Assembly (NCBI GenBank): GCA_036924085.1
Contig: JAVGWX010000011.1
Coordinates: forward strand, 36,515,710 to 36,579,709
Reading direction: 5' to 3'
Length of the DNA stretch: 64,000 bases
From: Ariolimax columbianus
Taxonomy: Eukaryota > Mollusca > Gastropoda > Stylommatophora > Arionidae
Part shown: piece by piece, positions 33,541 through 43,879 of the stretch
Layout: each line of letters opens with the position of its first letter
How positions within the stretch are numbered: position 1 is the stretch's first letter
The notes under the pieces: model-generated
What the model was told of the DNA's origin: nothing
Databases searched by the model: none
What the model saw: only the letters and a program-made list of their open reading frames with translations
Program-made: the position numbers and the translations under genes

Positions 33541-34539
33541 ACCCTTAATTTCTTCATGTATATATAGTCTATGCATTGCCATGGCCAGTCTTCCCGGTAA
33601 TATTAGTCTTGGTAATATATGTTTTTATAATATATGTATAAATAAGACAAGAATACTTACTTGAATACTTGAATCCTGGTATTCAATCAGACGAGGCCGC
33701 CTGATGCCAGGTGGACAAAACATGCTTGATTCTGTGTCTGTCCTTCGCCCTGGAGTACTATAACGGTAGATATGCGCGGTACGGGTCATGTTTAAAGAAG
33801 GACATGAGTTAACGCTACAATATGCGTCTGATCTGGTCTCGGAAGATCTTTCATTAACTCACGTCCTTCTTTAAACATCGTTGTCCAGTTCTTCCCTGCT
33901 GTCTTTATTCACAAAGGGTTGAACGGATTCCGCAGCACACCCGCCATGTTTTCAACGGTCTGTGAAGGACAAAATGAGTCAAAGGATAATACAATTTTGC
34001 AAACTTGACGGTTGGTATGTGCCGTTTACCCCAGAAGTGATGTCATCATGCGCATCGTACGTATGTTCACTTGGTGCAGTTATGTCCGGTTTCATTTGAA
34101 CATGCCTCGTACATTTGAAAGATAAGGGAGTTGATCGCCAATGGTGGGTCAATTGCTCTAGGTCAAGTTTAACGCACTGTCATTGTCCAAATTGAAACTG
34201 CACAAATATTTTCAGTGCAGTAAATACTATGATAATTGTCATCCTTAAATCGTTTGACGTTTTATAGTCAAAATGACGCAAGTGGATTACCAGCAAAGAT
34301 CGACCAGTTAGTCAGTAGTTATTGCCATTGATGCAAGTTTTGTGACTTGTATATTTGGGTTGCGCACATCATAACTCTTTGGCAGGATTATCTCCCCCTC
34401 TTGCGTGTTTCAGAAATGCCGAATTAATCGTAGTGGCATTATCACCATGTGAGTGGCCTTGACTCTCATTCTGTGACAACACTTTGTGAATATCTAGAAC
34501 ATTATTTGGGACTTACAGTTTCCTGTGTCATTTATTATG
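33541..34539. other. No gene recognised; one strong inverted repeat
   Basis: Contains an inverted repeat with 25-bp arms at 33788-33812 and 33854-33878 (one mismatch, 41-bp spacer). No domain-bearing ORF. Confidence 0.55.
33788..33878. repeat. 25-bp inverted repeat, 41-bp loop
   Basis: The left arm starts atgtttaaagaaggac. The right arm is its reverse complement with one mismatch (cgtccttctttaaacat). It could be a MITE remnant or a cruciform; no flanking TSD recognised. Confidence 0.85.
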
Positions 34540-34810
34540 AACATAGAGATTTAGTCCTGGTGATCCTACATTTCCAACCCATTGGATGTCACAACCCCGC
34601 TCCTTTGGAGATATATGTTTACAGGAAAGGCTTCGTGAGTAAACCCTGAGGAAAAATTTGTATCCTGTGCTATCTCCAGTGGATTCTATAATGTCTTGGC
34701 ACTGGCCAAAGTAGCTCAGGACGAGAGAGTGAGATTGACATATTGCGCAAACTTCTTCACTTTCTTCCAAACCACCGCTCAAGTCACTCATTTCAGTATA
34801 CAGAGCAAAA
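34540..34810. repeat. Dispersed repeat R4 copy
   Basis: Partner of 30470-30720: ggcttcgtgagtaaaccc, gacgagagagtgag, ttgcgcaaacttc and ctcaagtcactc occur in order. Confidence 0.5.
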
Positions 34811-35019
34811 GGAAATGATTGTATACACGACTGAACAGAGAGAATGATCTTCATCACACCTGATGGACAAACAACAGTTCGAAAACATAACTATGACTGT
34901 TTATAATTTCTTTAATAAAAAAGTCCGTATGATAAGAAGAAAATGTGCAACCTGTCTGTAAAATAATTCATTTGTACATGCTCTAGAGATAAACTTAATA
35001 TCGATCGTGCCAACATCAT

Positions 35020-35620
35020 TTCAACCCTACTCTACGCCTGGGAAAGCTGGACTGAATACTCTGGACATGCAAGGAGGTTAAACCACTTCCACACATGTTG
35101 CCCAGCCGAATACTCCACATCCGATAGCGTCACTGACATCGAGGTTCCTCCGAGGGCTGACATGCCCAGCATCCATGCACTGCTAGAAATAGCACGACTA
35201 GGATTGGTAAGACACCTCATTTGTATATTCAACGAACGGCTCCCAAAGATGCTCCTCTACGGTAAGCTGAGAGAGGGATAGCGGGAAAGAGGGCGTCCAA
35301 AGAAACGTTTTAAAGACAGTATGAGAGACTCACCAGCTAGGAATGTCTTGTGTAAAACAGATAAAACTGGCGAAGCGCAGTCAAAGCGGGTGAAGCTACC
35401 AGCAAAGACTACCACGTTGTGAAAGCCCAGAGCAGACGCGATACCCGGAAATCACTAACAGCGGGAAATATCAACATCTGCTGCAAACCATGTATGCCCG
35501 TCATGCAACATTTGTTTTCGTGCCTGCATTCGCCTGTTCAGCCACATGTGCACATACACCGATCAGGCTACGCTGCGACAAGGATGGTGTCAGCGACAAC
35601 AGTGGGCAGCTATTAGGGAT
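35020..35620 (+). pseudogene. LINE-F C-terminal region with zinc-finger tail
   Basis: Reads LLYAWESWTEYSGHARRLN, then SDSVTDIEV, RADMPSIHALLEIARL, NERLPKMLLYGKLREG, RERGRPKKRFKDSM, and after a frameshift a decayed C2H2-type finger (CKPCMP...LFSHMC). The antisense copy at 61696-62169 has the same order and a better finger (CPICSRCFRAR). Stops and frameshifts make it non-functional. Confidence 0.82.
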
Positions 35621-35639
35621 ATACCAAACGGTCAGCTGA

Positions 35640-36330
35640 TCACTCCTGTCTTCAGATATATTCAAGTAGATGTCTACAAGAGAACAAGTATTTGTGTGCT
35701 ATTCCGGTGCAGAATTCCAGAGGCGTCCAGAACCAGAGTAGACACATTAAAAAAATACGAGTATTTCTGCACCTATTATGACGGCATGATCGACAGGGAA
35801 ATTGAGACAAGGTGTCAGAAAGCATCTGCGGTGACTTATCAGCTGTCCCCACTGCTTAGGTACCCGAGCATTAGTTTGGCAACAGCTGATCAACAGTATA
35901 TTTATGCGGACTCTGCGCTAACAGTGCCAAACATGGCCTCTGTCCAGGGCGCGTGAGATGAAGTGTTTGATGAAGGTCATCGGTGTTACCAGGAGAAACA
36001 TAATACGGAAAGACGACATTCGAAGTATGGTCAGCACCACGTCTAATGTCAAATTAATTTCAAGGCAGAAAATAAGTTGGTTTGGTCATTTCATAAGAAA
36101 GCAGCCTCATCCACTACCACTGATGGCTTACATCGCTTGTAGATCTGGCTATAGGGCAAGGTGGGCGGCCACGAGGCAGGTGGATAGATAATATTAGAGT
36201 TAATTTGCAACGACATGCGCTCACATTGACCGACGCAGCGCACTTGGCGCAGGATAGACGACGCGCAACAGCACAAGGGGAAACAAAACGAGCTAACTAT
36301 GAAGGACTTTTGCGGACGAAGATAACACGA
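35640..36330 (+). pseudogene. LINE-E C-terminal region
   Basis: Plus strand: DGMIDREIETRCQKASAVTY, QLSPLLRYPSISLAT, then after frameshifts MKCLMKVIGVTRRN, KDDIRSMVSTTSNVKLISRQ, KISWFGHFIRKQPH and YRARWAATRQVD. It is the same lineage as 18055-18800 (shared QLSPLLKH/QLSPLLRY, WFGHLTRMQ/WFGHFIRKQ). Confidence 0.85.
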
Positions 36331-36395
36331 GTTGTCACGGAAAGTTTATAAGATCTGGGTAAGAGCTTATCAGGATTAACAATCACTGAAACAGA

Positions 36396-36870
36396 TCATC
36401 ATCATCATCTTGTTGATCAGTCGTAAGACTAGCTGTAAGCATGTCTATCCATTTGGCACTATGATCTGGTTGGTCAGCCCTAAGACTGGTTGTGAGGTTA
36501 TCTGAGGATGTCTATCCATTTGGCCCTATCCTCTAGTTGATTACTCATAAGACTGATTGTAAGGCTGTCTGAGCATGTCACTCCATTTGACTCTATCCTT
36601 TAGTTGATCAAACCTAATACTGGCTGTAATGTCTGAGCATGTCTCTCCATTTGGCCATATTCTCTAGATGATCAATCCTAGGACTGGTTGTAATGTTGTC
36701 TGAGCATGTCTCTCCATTTGACCCTATTCTCTAGTTGATCAGTCCTAAGACTGGTTGCATGGCTGTGTCAGCATTTCTCTCCGTTTGACCCTATCTCTGG
36801 TTGATCAGTCATACGACTGGTTGTAAGACTGCTTGTGCATGTCTCTCCAGTTGACACTTCCCTCTGCATT
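36396..36870 (-). repeat. ~63-bp tandem array in a LINE 3' end
   Basis: Seven degenerate units containing gatcagtcctaagactggtt, gtctgagcatgtctctcc and 'tttgaccctatcctctag'. The array sits between the (CATCATC) tail complement at 36396-36412 and the antisense LINE-G coding end, so it amplifies the LINE 3' UTR. A homologous but different module is amplified at 42033-42330. Confidence 0.87.
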
Positions 36871-37740
36871 ATCTCTTCATTTCAGCTTAGGTCCGTACTT
36901 TATTATCCCGCATGCCTGAGACGTAAATGTGAGTCTTAGTCGCCAGCTTTCCTATTTACCATGTATTTTGCTCTCTAGTATCTTCTGTAGAAGACTTTCA
37001 TATTGTGACTAATCCAACTCAGTTTTCGTTTCTGCATCGTTTTCAATATTTGTCTTTGCGAGTCAGACCTCATTGGATCATCTTTCTGCGAAGCTCACTT
37101 TTCATTTCAACGGTATCACCTAATTTCAAACGCTTAAGATTTTTGCCATCCTTCCATGCCTGTCCATTTGTTCGATCCATATACTGCAATTGGCCATTCA
37201 TGAGTAGTGATAATTATTTTCCTCAGTTATATCCCCTTAGTGTTTGAGGTTAACAATTTCCATTTTTTCTCTTAAGACTTTTTTCTACCAAAGCAATCCT
37301 TGTCTTAATTTCCATCCCATTGCGGGCACCTTCTGCAATGGTTTGTTTTAAATAAGTAGACTGTTAATCTTGCTCGATAATTTCTACATTGATGATTATA
37401 TTCTTCTGCTTATGTTGCATGGGTATTGCGGCAGTCTCTTTCTTTAAACTGTTTATTTTCATGCCAAACTATTTGGCTGTGCTGTTAATTTGTTGAAAGT
37501 CTTTGCTACGTTGCTGTTGATCCTTCAACTTTGGCTTGATCATCGGCAAATTTGATGGCATTATCTTTCATATAATTGACTTTGAAACTCGTTTTAGAAC
37601 TCCGAACAAATTTGTCCAACATTATCATCTCAGTAGCACAACGGTGAGAGCAAGCAACAGATGCCGTGTCAATTATCACCTCCATGGAGTTTAACTTATT
37701 CAAATAGGGATAGAAAGAGGATAATTCCTCCTTCCTTATT
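36870..37740 (-). pseudogene. LINE-G: from RT box to C-terminus
   Basis: Minus strand from right to left: NAIKFADDQAKVEGS (RT catalytic FADD, about 37520-37565), FGMKINSLKKET, YLKQTIAEGARNGMEIKTR and IALVEKSL (about 37280-37370), then QILKTMQKRKLSWISHNMK (about 36995-37065). Upstream of FADD the frame is poorly conserved. Stops and frameshifts are frequent. The YADD-type box, YL..I.EG...EI.TRI block and KRKLSW.GH motif give the order of an RTE/L2-type LINE. Confidence 0.83.
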
Positions 37741-37756
37741 CCGGGTTTGTAGCCTT

Positions 37757-38020
37757 ATCATCATCATCATCATCGAGTATCCGGCTGGTTGGCGTTGTCG
37801 ATCATGGACCTACATTTCTTCTTATCACCTGTGTCGTTCATCATTTCGCATGTTGATTACTTCCCTTGCCATGCATTCAAACTGTCCTATATTTGTTTCT
37901 CTCTTTGCCTTCCTCTGTCTCTCTTGCCAGCGATTCTGCCCTTTGTTACCGTATGTTCCAACCTGCCTCTTCTCAGGACATGCCCGCAAAAGAATGGCTC
38001 CCTTGTCCTGATTTTTGCCA
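37757..38020 (-). pseudogene. LINE 3' end with (GAT)n tail, copy 1
   Basis: Minus strand: FFCGHVLRRGRLEHTVTKGR, IAGKRGRGRQREKQI and MIDNANQPDTR, a stop, then (GAT)5 (complement at 37757-37773). The GHVLRR..LE...+G+I.GKRGRGRQR motif is the standard post-RT tail of RTE/L2-type LINEs. Confidence 0.85.
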
Positions 38021-38021
38021 T

Positions 38022-38400
38022 CATCTTCATCATCATCATCATGTTCCGTAACCTGAAAAGTTACTCGGGCACCAATACTGCAAATTGTTGGCTCATTCCC
38101 AGTCGCTCCATTCGGTTTTGTGCCAGGATATCGAATCTTCCGTCTGGACGAGTTAATCTCACTGGTATAATTGTTATGTATTGAGACGGCTGGCGTATTC
38201 CTGATTCTTCTCAATGCTTTCTGCAATATCGTCATCTCTAGGACCGTTTTGCACATGTCGGAGCCCATCCCTCTCCAGGCAACATGTCCCTCAACATTGC
38301 GAGTTTGTCTATGATCTTCCTGTCTACTGAAACATGGCGTCACAGGTTCACATTGAAGAATATGTCTTTCCGTATTCTTTATCCGGCCTTGTTTTCATCT
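38022..38400 (-). pseudogene. LINE 3' end with (GAT)n tail, copy 2
   Basis: A second (GAT)n tail (complement at 38022-38042) abuts copy 1, and sequence upstream of it on the minus strand reads RLTRPDGRFDILAQNRMERL, MSQQFAVLVPE and GHVAWRGMGSDMCK. It is probably a different LINE lineage whose tail landed beside, or was the target of, copy 1. Confidence 0.6.
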
Positions 38401-38883
38401 TAGTCGTTTGCTTTTACTCTTGTGTATTCTGTGTTCGACTTTATCCTACAATATATCGATTGAAATACATCTCGACGCTGTGACATGCACACGTCCAATA
38501 GGAAAAATGCACACAAAACAATGGGATTCTGTAACACTGCATTTGTAGACCTAAAGATCACAGAAAAATACACACGATTCAGGAGCGAATTAGATCAGCA
38601 GCCACGTTGGCGCCCGACTCGGAAGGACTGCGTCTGTGTTTGCTAAAAATCCATGTTATTAGCTTGATTTGCGATCCATAGAATTTTCAACATTCTTCTG
38701 TAAAAACCACATTTTCGTTGCCTCCAATGATCTCTATACGTTCTTACTGCTTGTCCATGATACACTGTCGTATGTCAGTACTGATTCCACGTAACACCCA
38801 AGAACTCTCTTCCTGAAATCCAGGGAAAGGCTTTTGCTGCATAAGATTCCGTCCATTCTCTAGAAGACTCATTTTGACTTGGC

Positions 38884-39128
38884 TACTGTGTTCTTTTTCT
38901 TCTTTTTTTGTTGTTTGCGTTCGCCTTAATAATCTAATCCCCAAGTGGTGTGTGTTTCACTGTGGTTTTTATTGTGCGCCTGAAAGGGTCTGCTTTCTCC
39001 TGCATTTTCTAAGGGTTTGCTTCCCTGGGGTAACGGCCGGTGCTGTGATGGGGATCGAACCCAGCATCTTCTGTTTGTAAGCCATGTCACTTAACCACTA
39101 GCTCCCTCCATACCCTTACTCTGTTCTT
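38884..39128 (-). mobile_element. tRNA-derived SINE with 12-bp TSD inside the LINE
   Basis: A 221-bp minus-strand insert (38896-39116) flanked by tactgtgttctt (38884-38895) and tactctgttctt (39117-39128), 11 of 12 identical. Its 5' end is tRNA-like: gctagtggttaagtgacatg (A box) and ctgggttcgatccccatcac (B box) about 30 nt apart. The 3' end is A/G-rich (aacaaaaaaagaagaaaaag). Removing it restores the LINE frame EIKNRV|AKSK. Confidence 0.9.
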
Positions 39129-39339
39129 TATTTCACAAGTGCATCTCCCATCAGAACTGATGTGGGTGCCAAAATATTGAAATGAGTGAACATGTTTTAG
39201 TTCTACCTCGTTCTCCTTTATACACCATTTGGAGATTTGTGTTTCTTAGTTACTACCATTACTTCTGATTTCGTTTGATTTCAGCGGAGGTCTGTTTTTT
39301 TCTCTTTGAAGAACTACAGCGTTGATCATTTCTTGTAAA

Positions 39340-40110
39340 TCTGGCTCATTCTGGGCTACCAACACAGTGTCATCAGTGTAAATCTGACTTGTTCTGCGCT
39401 ACCAACACAGTGTCATCATTTGTTGTAAATCTGACTCCTTCTGCGCTACCAACACAGTGTCATCAGTGTAAATCTGGCTCATTCTGCGCTACCAACACAG
39501 TGTCATCATTTCTTGTAAATCTGACTCATTCTGCGCTACCAACACAGTGTCATCATTTCTTGTAAATCTTAAATCTGACTCATTCTGCGCTACCAACACA
39601 GTGTCATCATTTCTTGTAAATCTTAAATCTGACTCATTCTGCGCTACCAACACAGTGTCATCATTTCTTGTAAATCTTAAATCTGACTCATTCTGCGCTA
39701 CCAACACAGTGTCATCATTTCTTGTAAATCTTAAATCTGACTCATTCTGCGCTACCAACACAGTGTCATCATTTCTTGTAAATCTTAAATCTGACTCATT
39801 CTGCGCTACCAACACAGTGTCATCATTTCTTGTAAATCTTAAATCTGACTCATTCTGCGCTACCAACACAGTGTCATCATTTCTTGTAAATCTTAAATCT
39901 GACTCGTTCTGCGCTACCAACACAGTGTCATCATTTCTTGTAAATCTTAAATCTGACTCATTTTGCGCTACCAACACAGTGTCATCATTTCTTGTAAATC
40001 TTAAATCTGACTCATTCTGCGCTACCAACACAGTGTCATCATTTCTTGTAAATCTTAAATCTGACTCATTCTGCGCTACCAACACAGTGTCATCAGTGTA
40101 AATCAAGCTG
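39340..40110 (-). repeat. 54-bp minisatellite of the RT catalytic box
   Basis: Fifteen units share gcgctaccaacacagtgtca, with starts at 39350, 39396, 39445, 39487, 39532 and then eleven at exact 54-bp steps to 40072. On the minus strand each 54-bp unit encodes 18 residues, DDTVLVAQNESDLRFTRN, in one continuous frame. The early units are shorter (about 45-49 bp) and lack the cttaaat insert. Confidence 0.97.
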
Positions 40111-40321
40111 TTGATGTTCTGTCCACCAGTTGATATTCCAGGTACTGCCTCTAGATAATGAGAAGTGAGAAAAACTGAATAATCACATTTCAAAATGATT
40201 TGAGGGAACAGTTCGAATTTAGCAATTGAACACGGAACTTGTTAACACAGTTGCAGCTACGATCGCAAAGATACGTTTATTGTAAGAACTCGGACAGCAT
40301 ATGCACGAAGCAACATACTAG

Positions 40322-40470
40322 TACAGTAGCCCATTTCGGTCATGACTATTGTAGCCCCTTTCAGTCATGACTGGCTATAGTAGCCCCTTTCAGTCCTGAC
40401 TGACTATATTAGCCCATTTTAGTCGTTACTGACTAAAGTAGCCTCCTTCAGTCACGACTGACTATAGGAT
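40322..40470. repeat. Degenerate ~35-bp tandem repeat
   Basis: Four to five units with gtagcccctttcagtcatga and ctgactatag; they form many short AGTC...GACT dyads. Confidence 0.8.
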
Positions 40471-40599
40471 GGTAAGACATAGAACTGGTAACATGTACTT
40501 AGCTTTTTGTATTTTCTTTACCCTTGTAACGTTGTCCTTTCAGTTTAAAAGCTGCTCTTCATAAAGTATGGTGTGGCTCTTCAGGGTCCATCTCTACCC

Positions 40600-40930
40600 T
40601 TGATCAGTTGGCAGCTTCGTCCTTTCATGGACTTATGTCTAGGACCTTCACATCTTTGAACCTCAACTATGGTCGATCGATTGCTCTCTTGTGATCTTCT
40701 AACTGTCCATATCTTTGAGAATGCGACCCTCTTTCAAGCGACAAACGTGACCAGACCACCGAAGTCTTCGCTGCCTAAAGAGAGTGTTCGTGCTATCGAG
40801 ACAGAAACGAGAGTGCACCTCTGCATTTGTCATTGTGTCTCTCCATATAATTTCAACAGTGGATCGTAGGTAACGTAGGTGGAAGGCGCTCTTGTTTGGC
40901 ATAGGTTGCCAAAGTTTCGCTACCATATAA
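40600..40930 (-). pseudogene. LINE C-terminal fragment
   Basis: Minus strand: TNAEVHSRFCLDSTNTLFRQ and RRLRWSGHVCRLKEGRILKD, the .EVL.R..L.S....LRQRRLRW.GHV.RM block after the RT. Confidence 0.78.
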
Positions 40931-40974
40931 GATAATAATAATAATGTTCGCTTAGGTGCCTGGGGTCCGTTGCG

Positions 40975-41815
40975 TCAGTCCATGACCCATTGCTGGGGGT
41001 GGGGTTCCAAGGCTCGTTCAGAGCGGAGGGGGAGGCTGATATCTGCTGGAGTTATAATCTTTTGATCCTCCAGTCGGTCGGGGGGGGGGGGGGGGCTGTT
41101 AGTGCTGAGGAACCACTTGTGTAGTATCTTGTGGGCCGGGGTTTCCTGGTCCAGTCGTACAACATGACCGAACAAAGAAACTTGGCGTCGGTCAAGTGGG
41201 TCATATAGGTTCGTGCTGACGAAACGTGATTTGTAAGCAATGTCCTTGGTTTGAATTGCGAATTTCTCGTTTTCCCAAACACGTGTTACGAGCCGAACAT
41301 TTGTAACATCTGCTATCCCAATGCGAGTGTCTATTTCTGGGTTTTGAGAGAGCCTGTTATTGACGAGTAGCCCCAGGTATGTACATCCGCCAGTTGATCG
41401 GTGAGTACATCCTGTTCCAGCATATCTGTTTTTTGCCCACTTCTACTGAGACCAAAATCTTTGCAAGATTGAGGGAAGCGATCTATCAAGTTCTGAAGTT
41501 TCTGCTAACTGTGGATGACAATTGCAGCATGATCATTGACAAACAAGTCTCAAATGGTGATCTCACTGATCGTCGCTTTGGCTTTTGAGTATTGTAATAT
41601 TAAACAGCCGATCATCCTACCTAGTTGGAAGGCAGATTTCTTCCTTTGCGTTACAAAATGTGTTTTTCAGTAGCAGATAAAATAGGATTCCGAACTATGG
41701 CCAGGACGCAGCCTTTGCTTATCACAACTGCCCAAAACCAAATGGTTGTGATTTTGCATCATCAAATTGGACTGTTCCTGTCATGTCTTTATGGAACGAT
41801 GTTATAAGTTGTAGC
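40975..41815 (-). pseudogene. LINE-H: RT and C-terminal region
   Basis: Minus strand from right to left: VISKGCVLAIVRNPILSATE (about 41670-41750), fitting the RT block GVKQGCVLAPTLFS; DLFVNDHAAIVIHS (about 41490-41535) at the catalytic LFADD position, with the first Asp lost; NLIDRFPQSCKDFGL; DVHTWGYSSIT (YLGS block); then HLTDAKFLCSVMLYDW/SLFGHVVRLDQETPAHKIL in two frames (about 41110-41210). A G-run (41081-41095) interrupts it. The catalytic Asp loss and frameshifts show it is dead. Confidence 0.8.
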
Positions 41816-42009
41816 AGTTTGCTTGAACAGCCTATTTAGAACGAACAATATAAGGGGAGTTTAACACATTTGAAGCTTTAATCTCCAGGTGACAATTGCG
41901 ACTTGCTGCAAGAAAAGTGTCTAAATTGGCTGATCGATTCTCGCAAATAACCTTTGCAACTATGGAATACAAATCTAGCTTTTATCTAGGCAATTGCGTT
42001 CATCGTGAT

Positions 42010-42032
42010 CATCGTCTTCATCATTATCATCA
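42010..42032 (-). repeat. (GAT)n-type LINE tail
   Basis: Complement of catcgtcttcatcattatca, the 3' tail of the antisense LINE that occupies 42033-43790. Confidence 0.7.
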
Positions 42033-42330
42033 TCAGGTCTGTCAGTCCGGAGACTGGTATTGAAGTCTTCTGATCATGGCTCCACTGTCCTCTGTTAGTC
42101 AGTCCGGAGACTAGTGTTGAAGTCTTCTGATCATGTCACTACTGTCCCCTGTTAGTCAGTCCGCAGACTGGTATTGAAGTCTTCTGATCATGTCGGGCCA
42201 CTGTCCTCTGTTAGTCAGTCCGCAGACTGGTATTGAAGTCTTCTGATCATGACTCCACTGTCCTCTGTTAATCAGTCCGGAGACTGGTATTGAAGTCTTC
42301 TGATCATGTCAGGCCACTGTCTTCTGTTCC
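42033..42330 (-). repeat. ~60-bp tandem array in a LINE 3' end
   Basis: Five units with gtcagtccgcagactggtat, gaagtcttctgatcatgtc and cactgtcctctgttag. The position relative to the GAT tail and coding end is the same as in the 36.4-kb array. The motif agtcc.gagactggt..gaag is shared between the two. Confidence 0.9.
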
Positions 42331-43790
42331 CAGCAGATCTCTTCAGCTTAGTGTAAGTCTGCACACTTATGTTCTTGCAAGACTGCTTCTTGGACGTCCC
42401 TTTATTTTTTCCCCTAGAATTTCCTTTTTAGAATTTTCAATAATAGGCTTCCAAATGGCCATGTCTCATATTATGACTAAGCTAATACAGTTTATCTTTC
42501 TGTATACTCGCCATCCAAGTGGAGATGTATCTATGTGAACCTATATCTTTAAACATTTGTTCATCATTTGAGACTTTTGCTGTCCAGCTTACTCTTAGCA
42601 TCCTGCGATAGCACCACAACTCAAAAGCTTCTAATGTTTGTTAAGTCTTTTTGTTGATGCTCCCGTACAATTCGGCGGACCAGATATGTGCACTGAGTAT
42701 TCTTGTCAGAAGCTGACTATTGATGTTACTTGAAGTTAAAAGTTGTTGTTTCTCACATAATGTCTTTTCTGCTACTGCGATCCCAGTTCTAATTTCAACC
42801 TCACAGCAAGCACCTTCTGTAATAATGTGCTCCAAATATGAAAACCTATGCACTTGTTTTATGATCTGTCGCTCCATGTTGATATTTAATCGTTAAGTGT
42901 GTTTGGCTATTACCATCTCTTTTATTTTACAACCATTTATCCTCATACCAAATGCCTTGGCTGTGTCGTTGATCCTGACGAGTAGTTGTTGTAATGATTT
43001 CTTTATTCATTCTATGATGGTTTGATTATCCGCAAACTTGATTGCACTTATCCTCCTCCACTTACCTTGAATCCTGTGTTGCAATTTCTGGTGGCTTCTA
43101 CCATCATCACCGTCGAATAGAAAGTTCTGGTGGCTTCTACCATCATCACCGTCGAATAGAAAGTTCTGGTGGCTTCTACCATCATCACCGTCGAATAGAA
43201 AGTTCTGGTGGCTTCTACCATCATCACCGTCGAATAGAAAGTTCTGGTGGCTTCTACCATCATCACCGTCGAATAGAAAGTTCTGGTGGCTTCTACCATC
43301 ATCACCGTCGAATAGAAAGTTCTGGTGGCTTCTACCATCATCACCGTCGAATAGAAAGTTCTGGTGGCTTCTACCATCATCACCGTCGAATAGAAAGTTC
43401 TGGTGGCTTCTACCATCATCACCGTCGAATAGAAAGTTCTGGTGGCTTCTACCATCATCACCGTCGAATAGAAAGTTCTGGTGGCTTCTACCATCATCAC
43501 CGTCGAATAGAAAGTTCTGGTGGCTTCTACCATCATCACCGTCGAATAGAAAGTTCTGGTGGCTTCTACCATCATCACCGTCGAATAGAAAGTTCTGGTG
43601 GCTTCTACCATCATCACCGTCGAATAGAAAGTTCTGGTGGCTTCTACCATCATCACCGTCGAATAGAAAGTTCTGGTGGCTTCTACCATCATCACCGTCG
43701 AATAGATTAAATAGGCTTGAAGACATCCCGGTCTCACCCCTTTATTTATATCGACTGGGTTTGTATTGTGCACTATTAATTGATAGCTTT
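42331..43790 (-). pseudogene. LINE RT region with 39-bp internal array
   Basis: Minus strand from right to left: NPVDINKGVRPGCL (about 43725-43770) and SSLFNLF (about 43690-43715), together the RT block GVRQGC.LSP.LFN. Then comes the 39-bp array (43085-43705). Then ISAIKFADNQTIIE (about 43007-43055), with FADN in place of FADD. VHRFSYLEHIITEGACCEVE and IRTGIAVAEKTLCEK follow (42760-42870), then SAHIWSAELYGSINKK. RTE/L2-like order. Loss of the second catalytic Asp and the array insertion show it is dead. Confidence 0.87.
43085..43707 (-). repeat. 39-bp minisatellite inside RT coding sequence
   Basis: Sixteen almost identical units (ggtggcttctaccatcatca plus ccgtcgaatagaaagttct), with ggtggc at 43090, 43129 and on to 43675. 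Because 39 is divisible by 3, three frames stay open on both strands, giving 13-residue repeats (e.g. NFLFDGDDGRSHQ). These are not evidence of a protein. Confidence 0.97.
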
Positions 43791-43879
43791 CGAATCTTTA
43801 AGCATGAACCACAGGTTTTATGATATCATCACCCTCTTCTGTTTACTTTTTTTACGGACGTCTATGTCCCACCGTAGGG

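Larger units (their letters stand above)
38640..40195 (-). pseudogene. LINE RT region with amplified catalytic box
   Basis: Minus strand from right to left: GISTGGQNINSLIYTDDTVL (about 40080-40140, given in part) opens the RT catalytic box, with YTDD in place of YADD. The box-coding segment is then amplified about 15 times (39340-40110). After the array come IKENEVELKHVHSFQYFGTH and SSDGRCTCEIKNRV (39120-39240). A SINE interrupts the ORF at 38896-39116. Beyond it FYRRMLKILWIAN closes the region near 38640-38700. The GG.NIN.L.YADDT pattern resembles RTE-type LINEs. Non-functional. Confidence 0.87.

Noticed and set aside
39037..39113. Functional tRNA gene
   Set aside because: Good A and B boxes, but it lies at the 5' end of a TSD-flanked SINE and shows no convincing full cloverleaf.
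39489..40193. 234-codon ORF as a real protein
   Set aside because: It is the amplified RT box; flanking LINE is dead and frame openness follows from the 54-bp period.
43007..43773. Long ORFs of 222-241 codons in three frames as repeat proteins
   Set aside because: A 39-bp unit keeps frames open on both strands; context is a dead RT.
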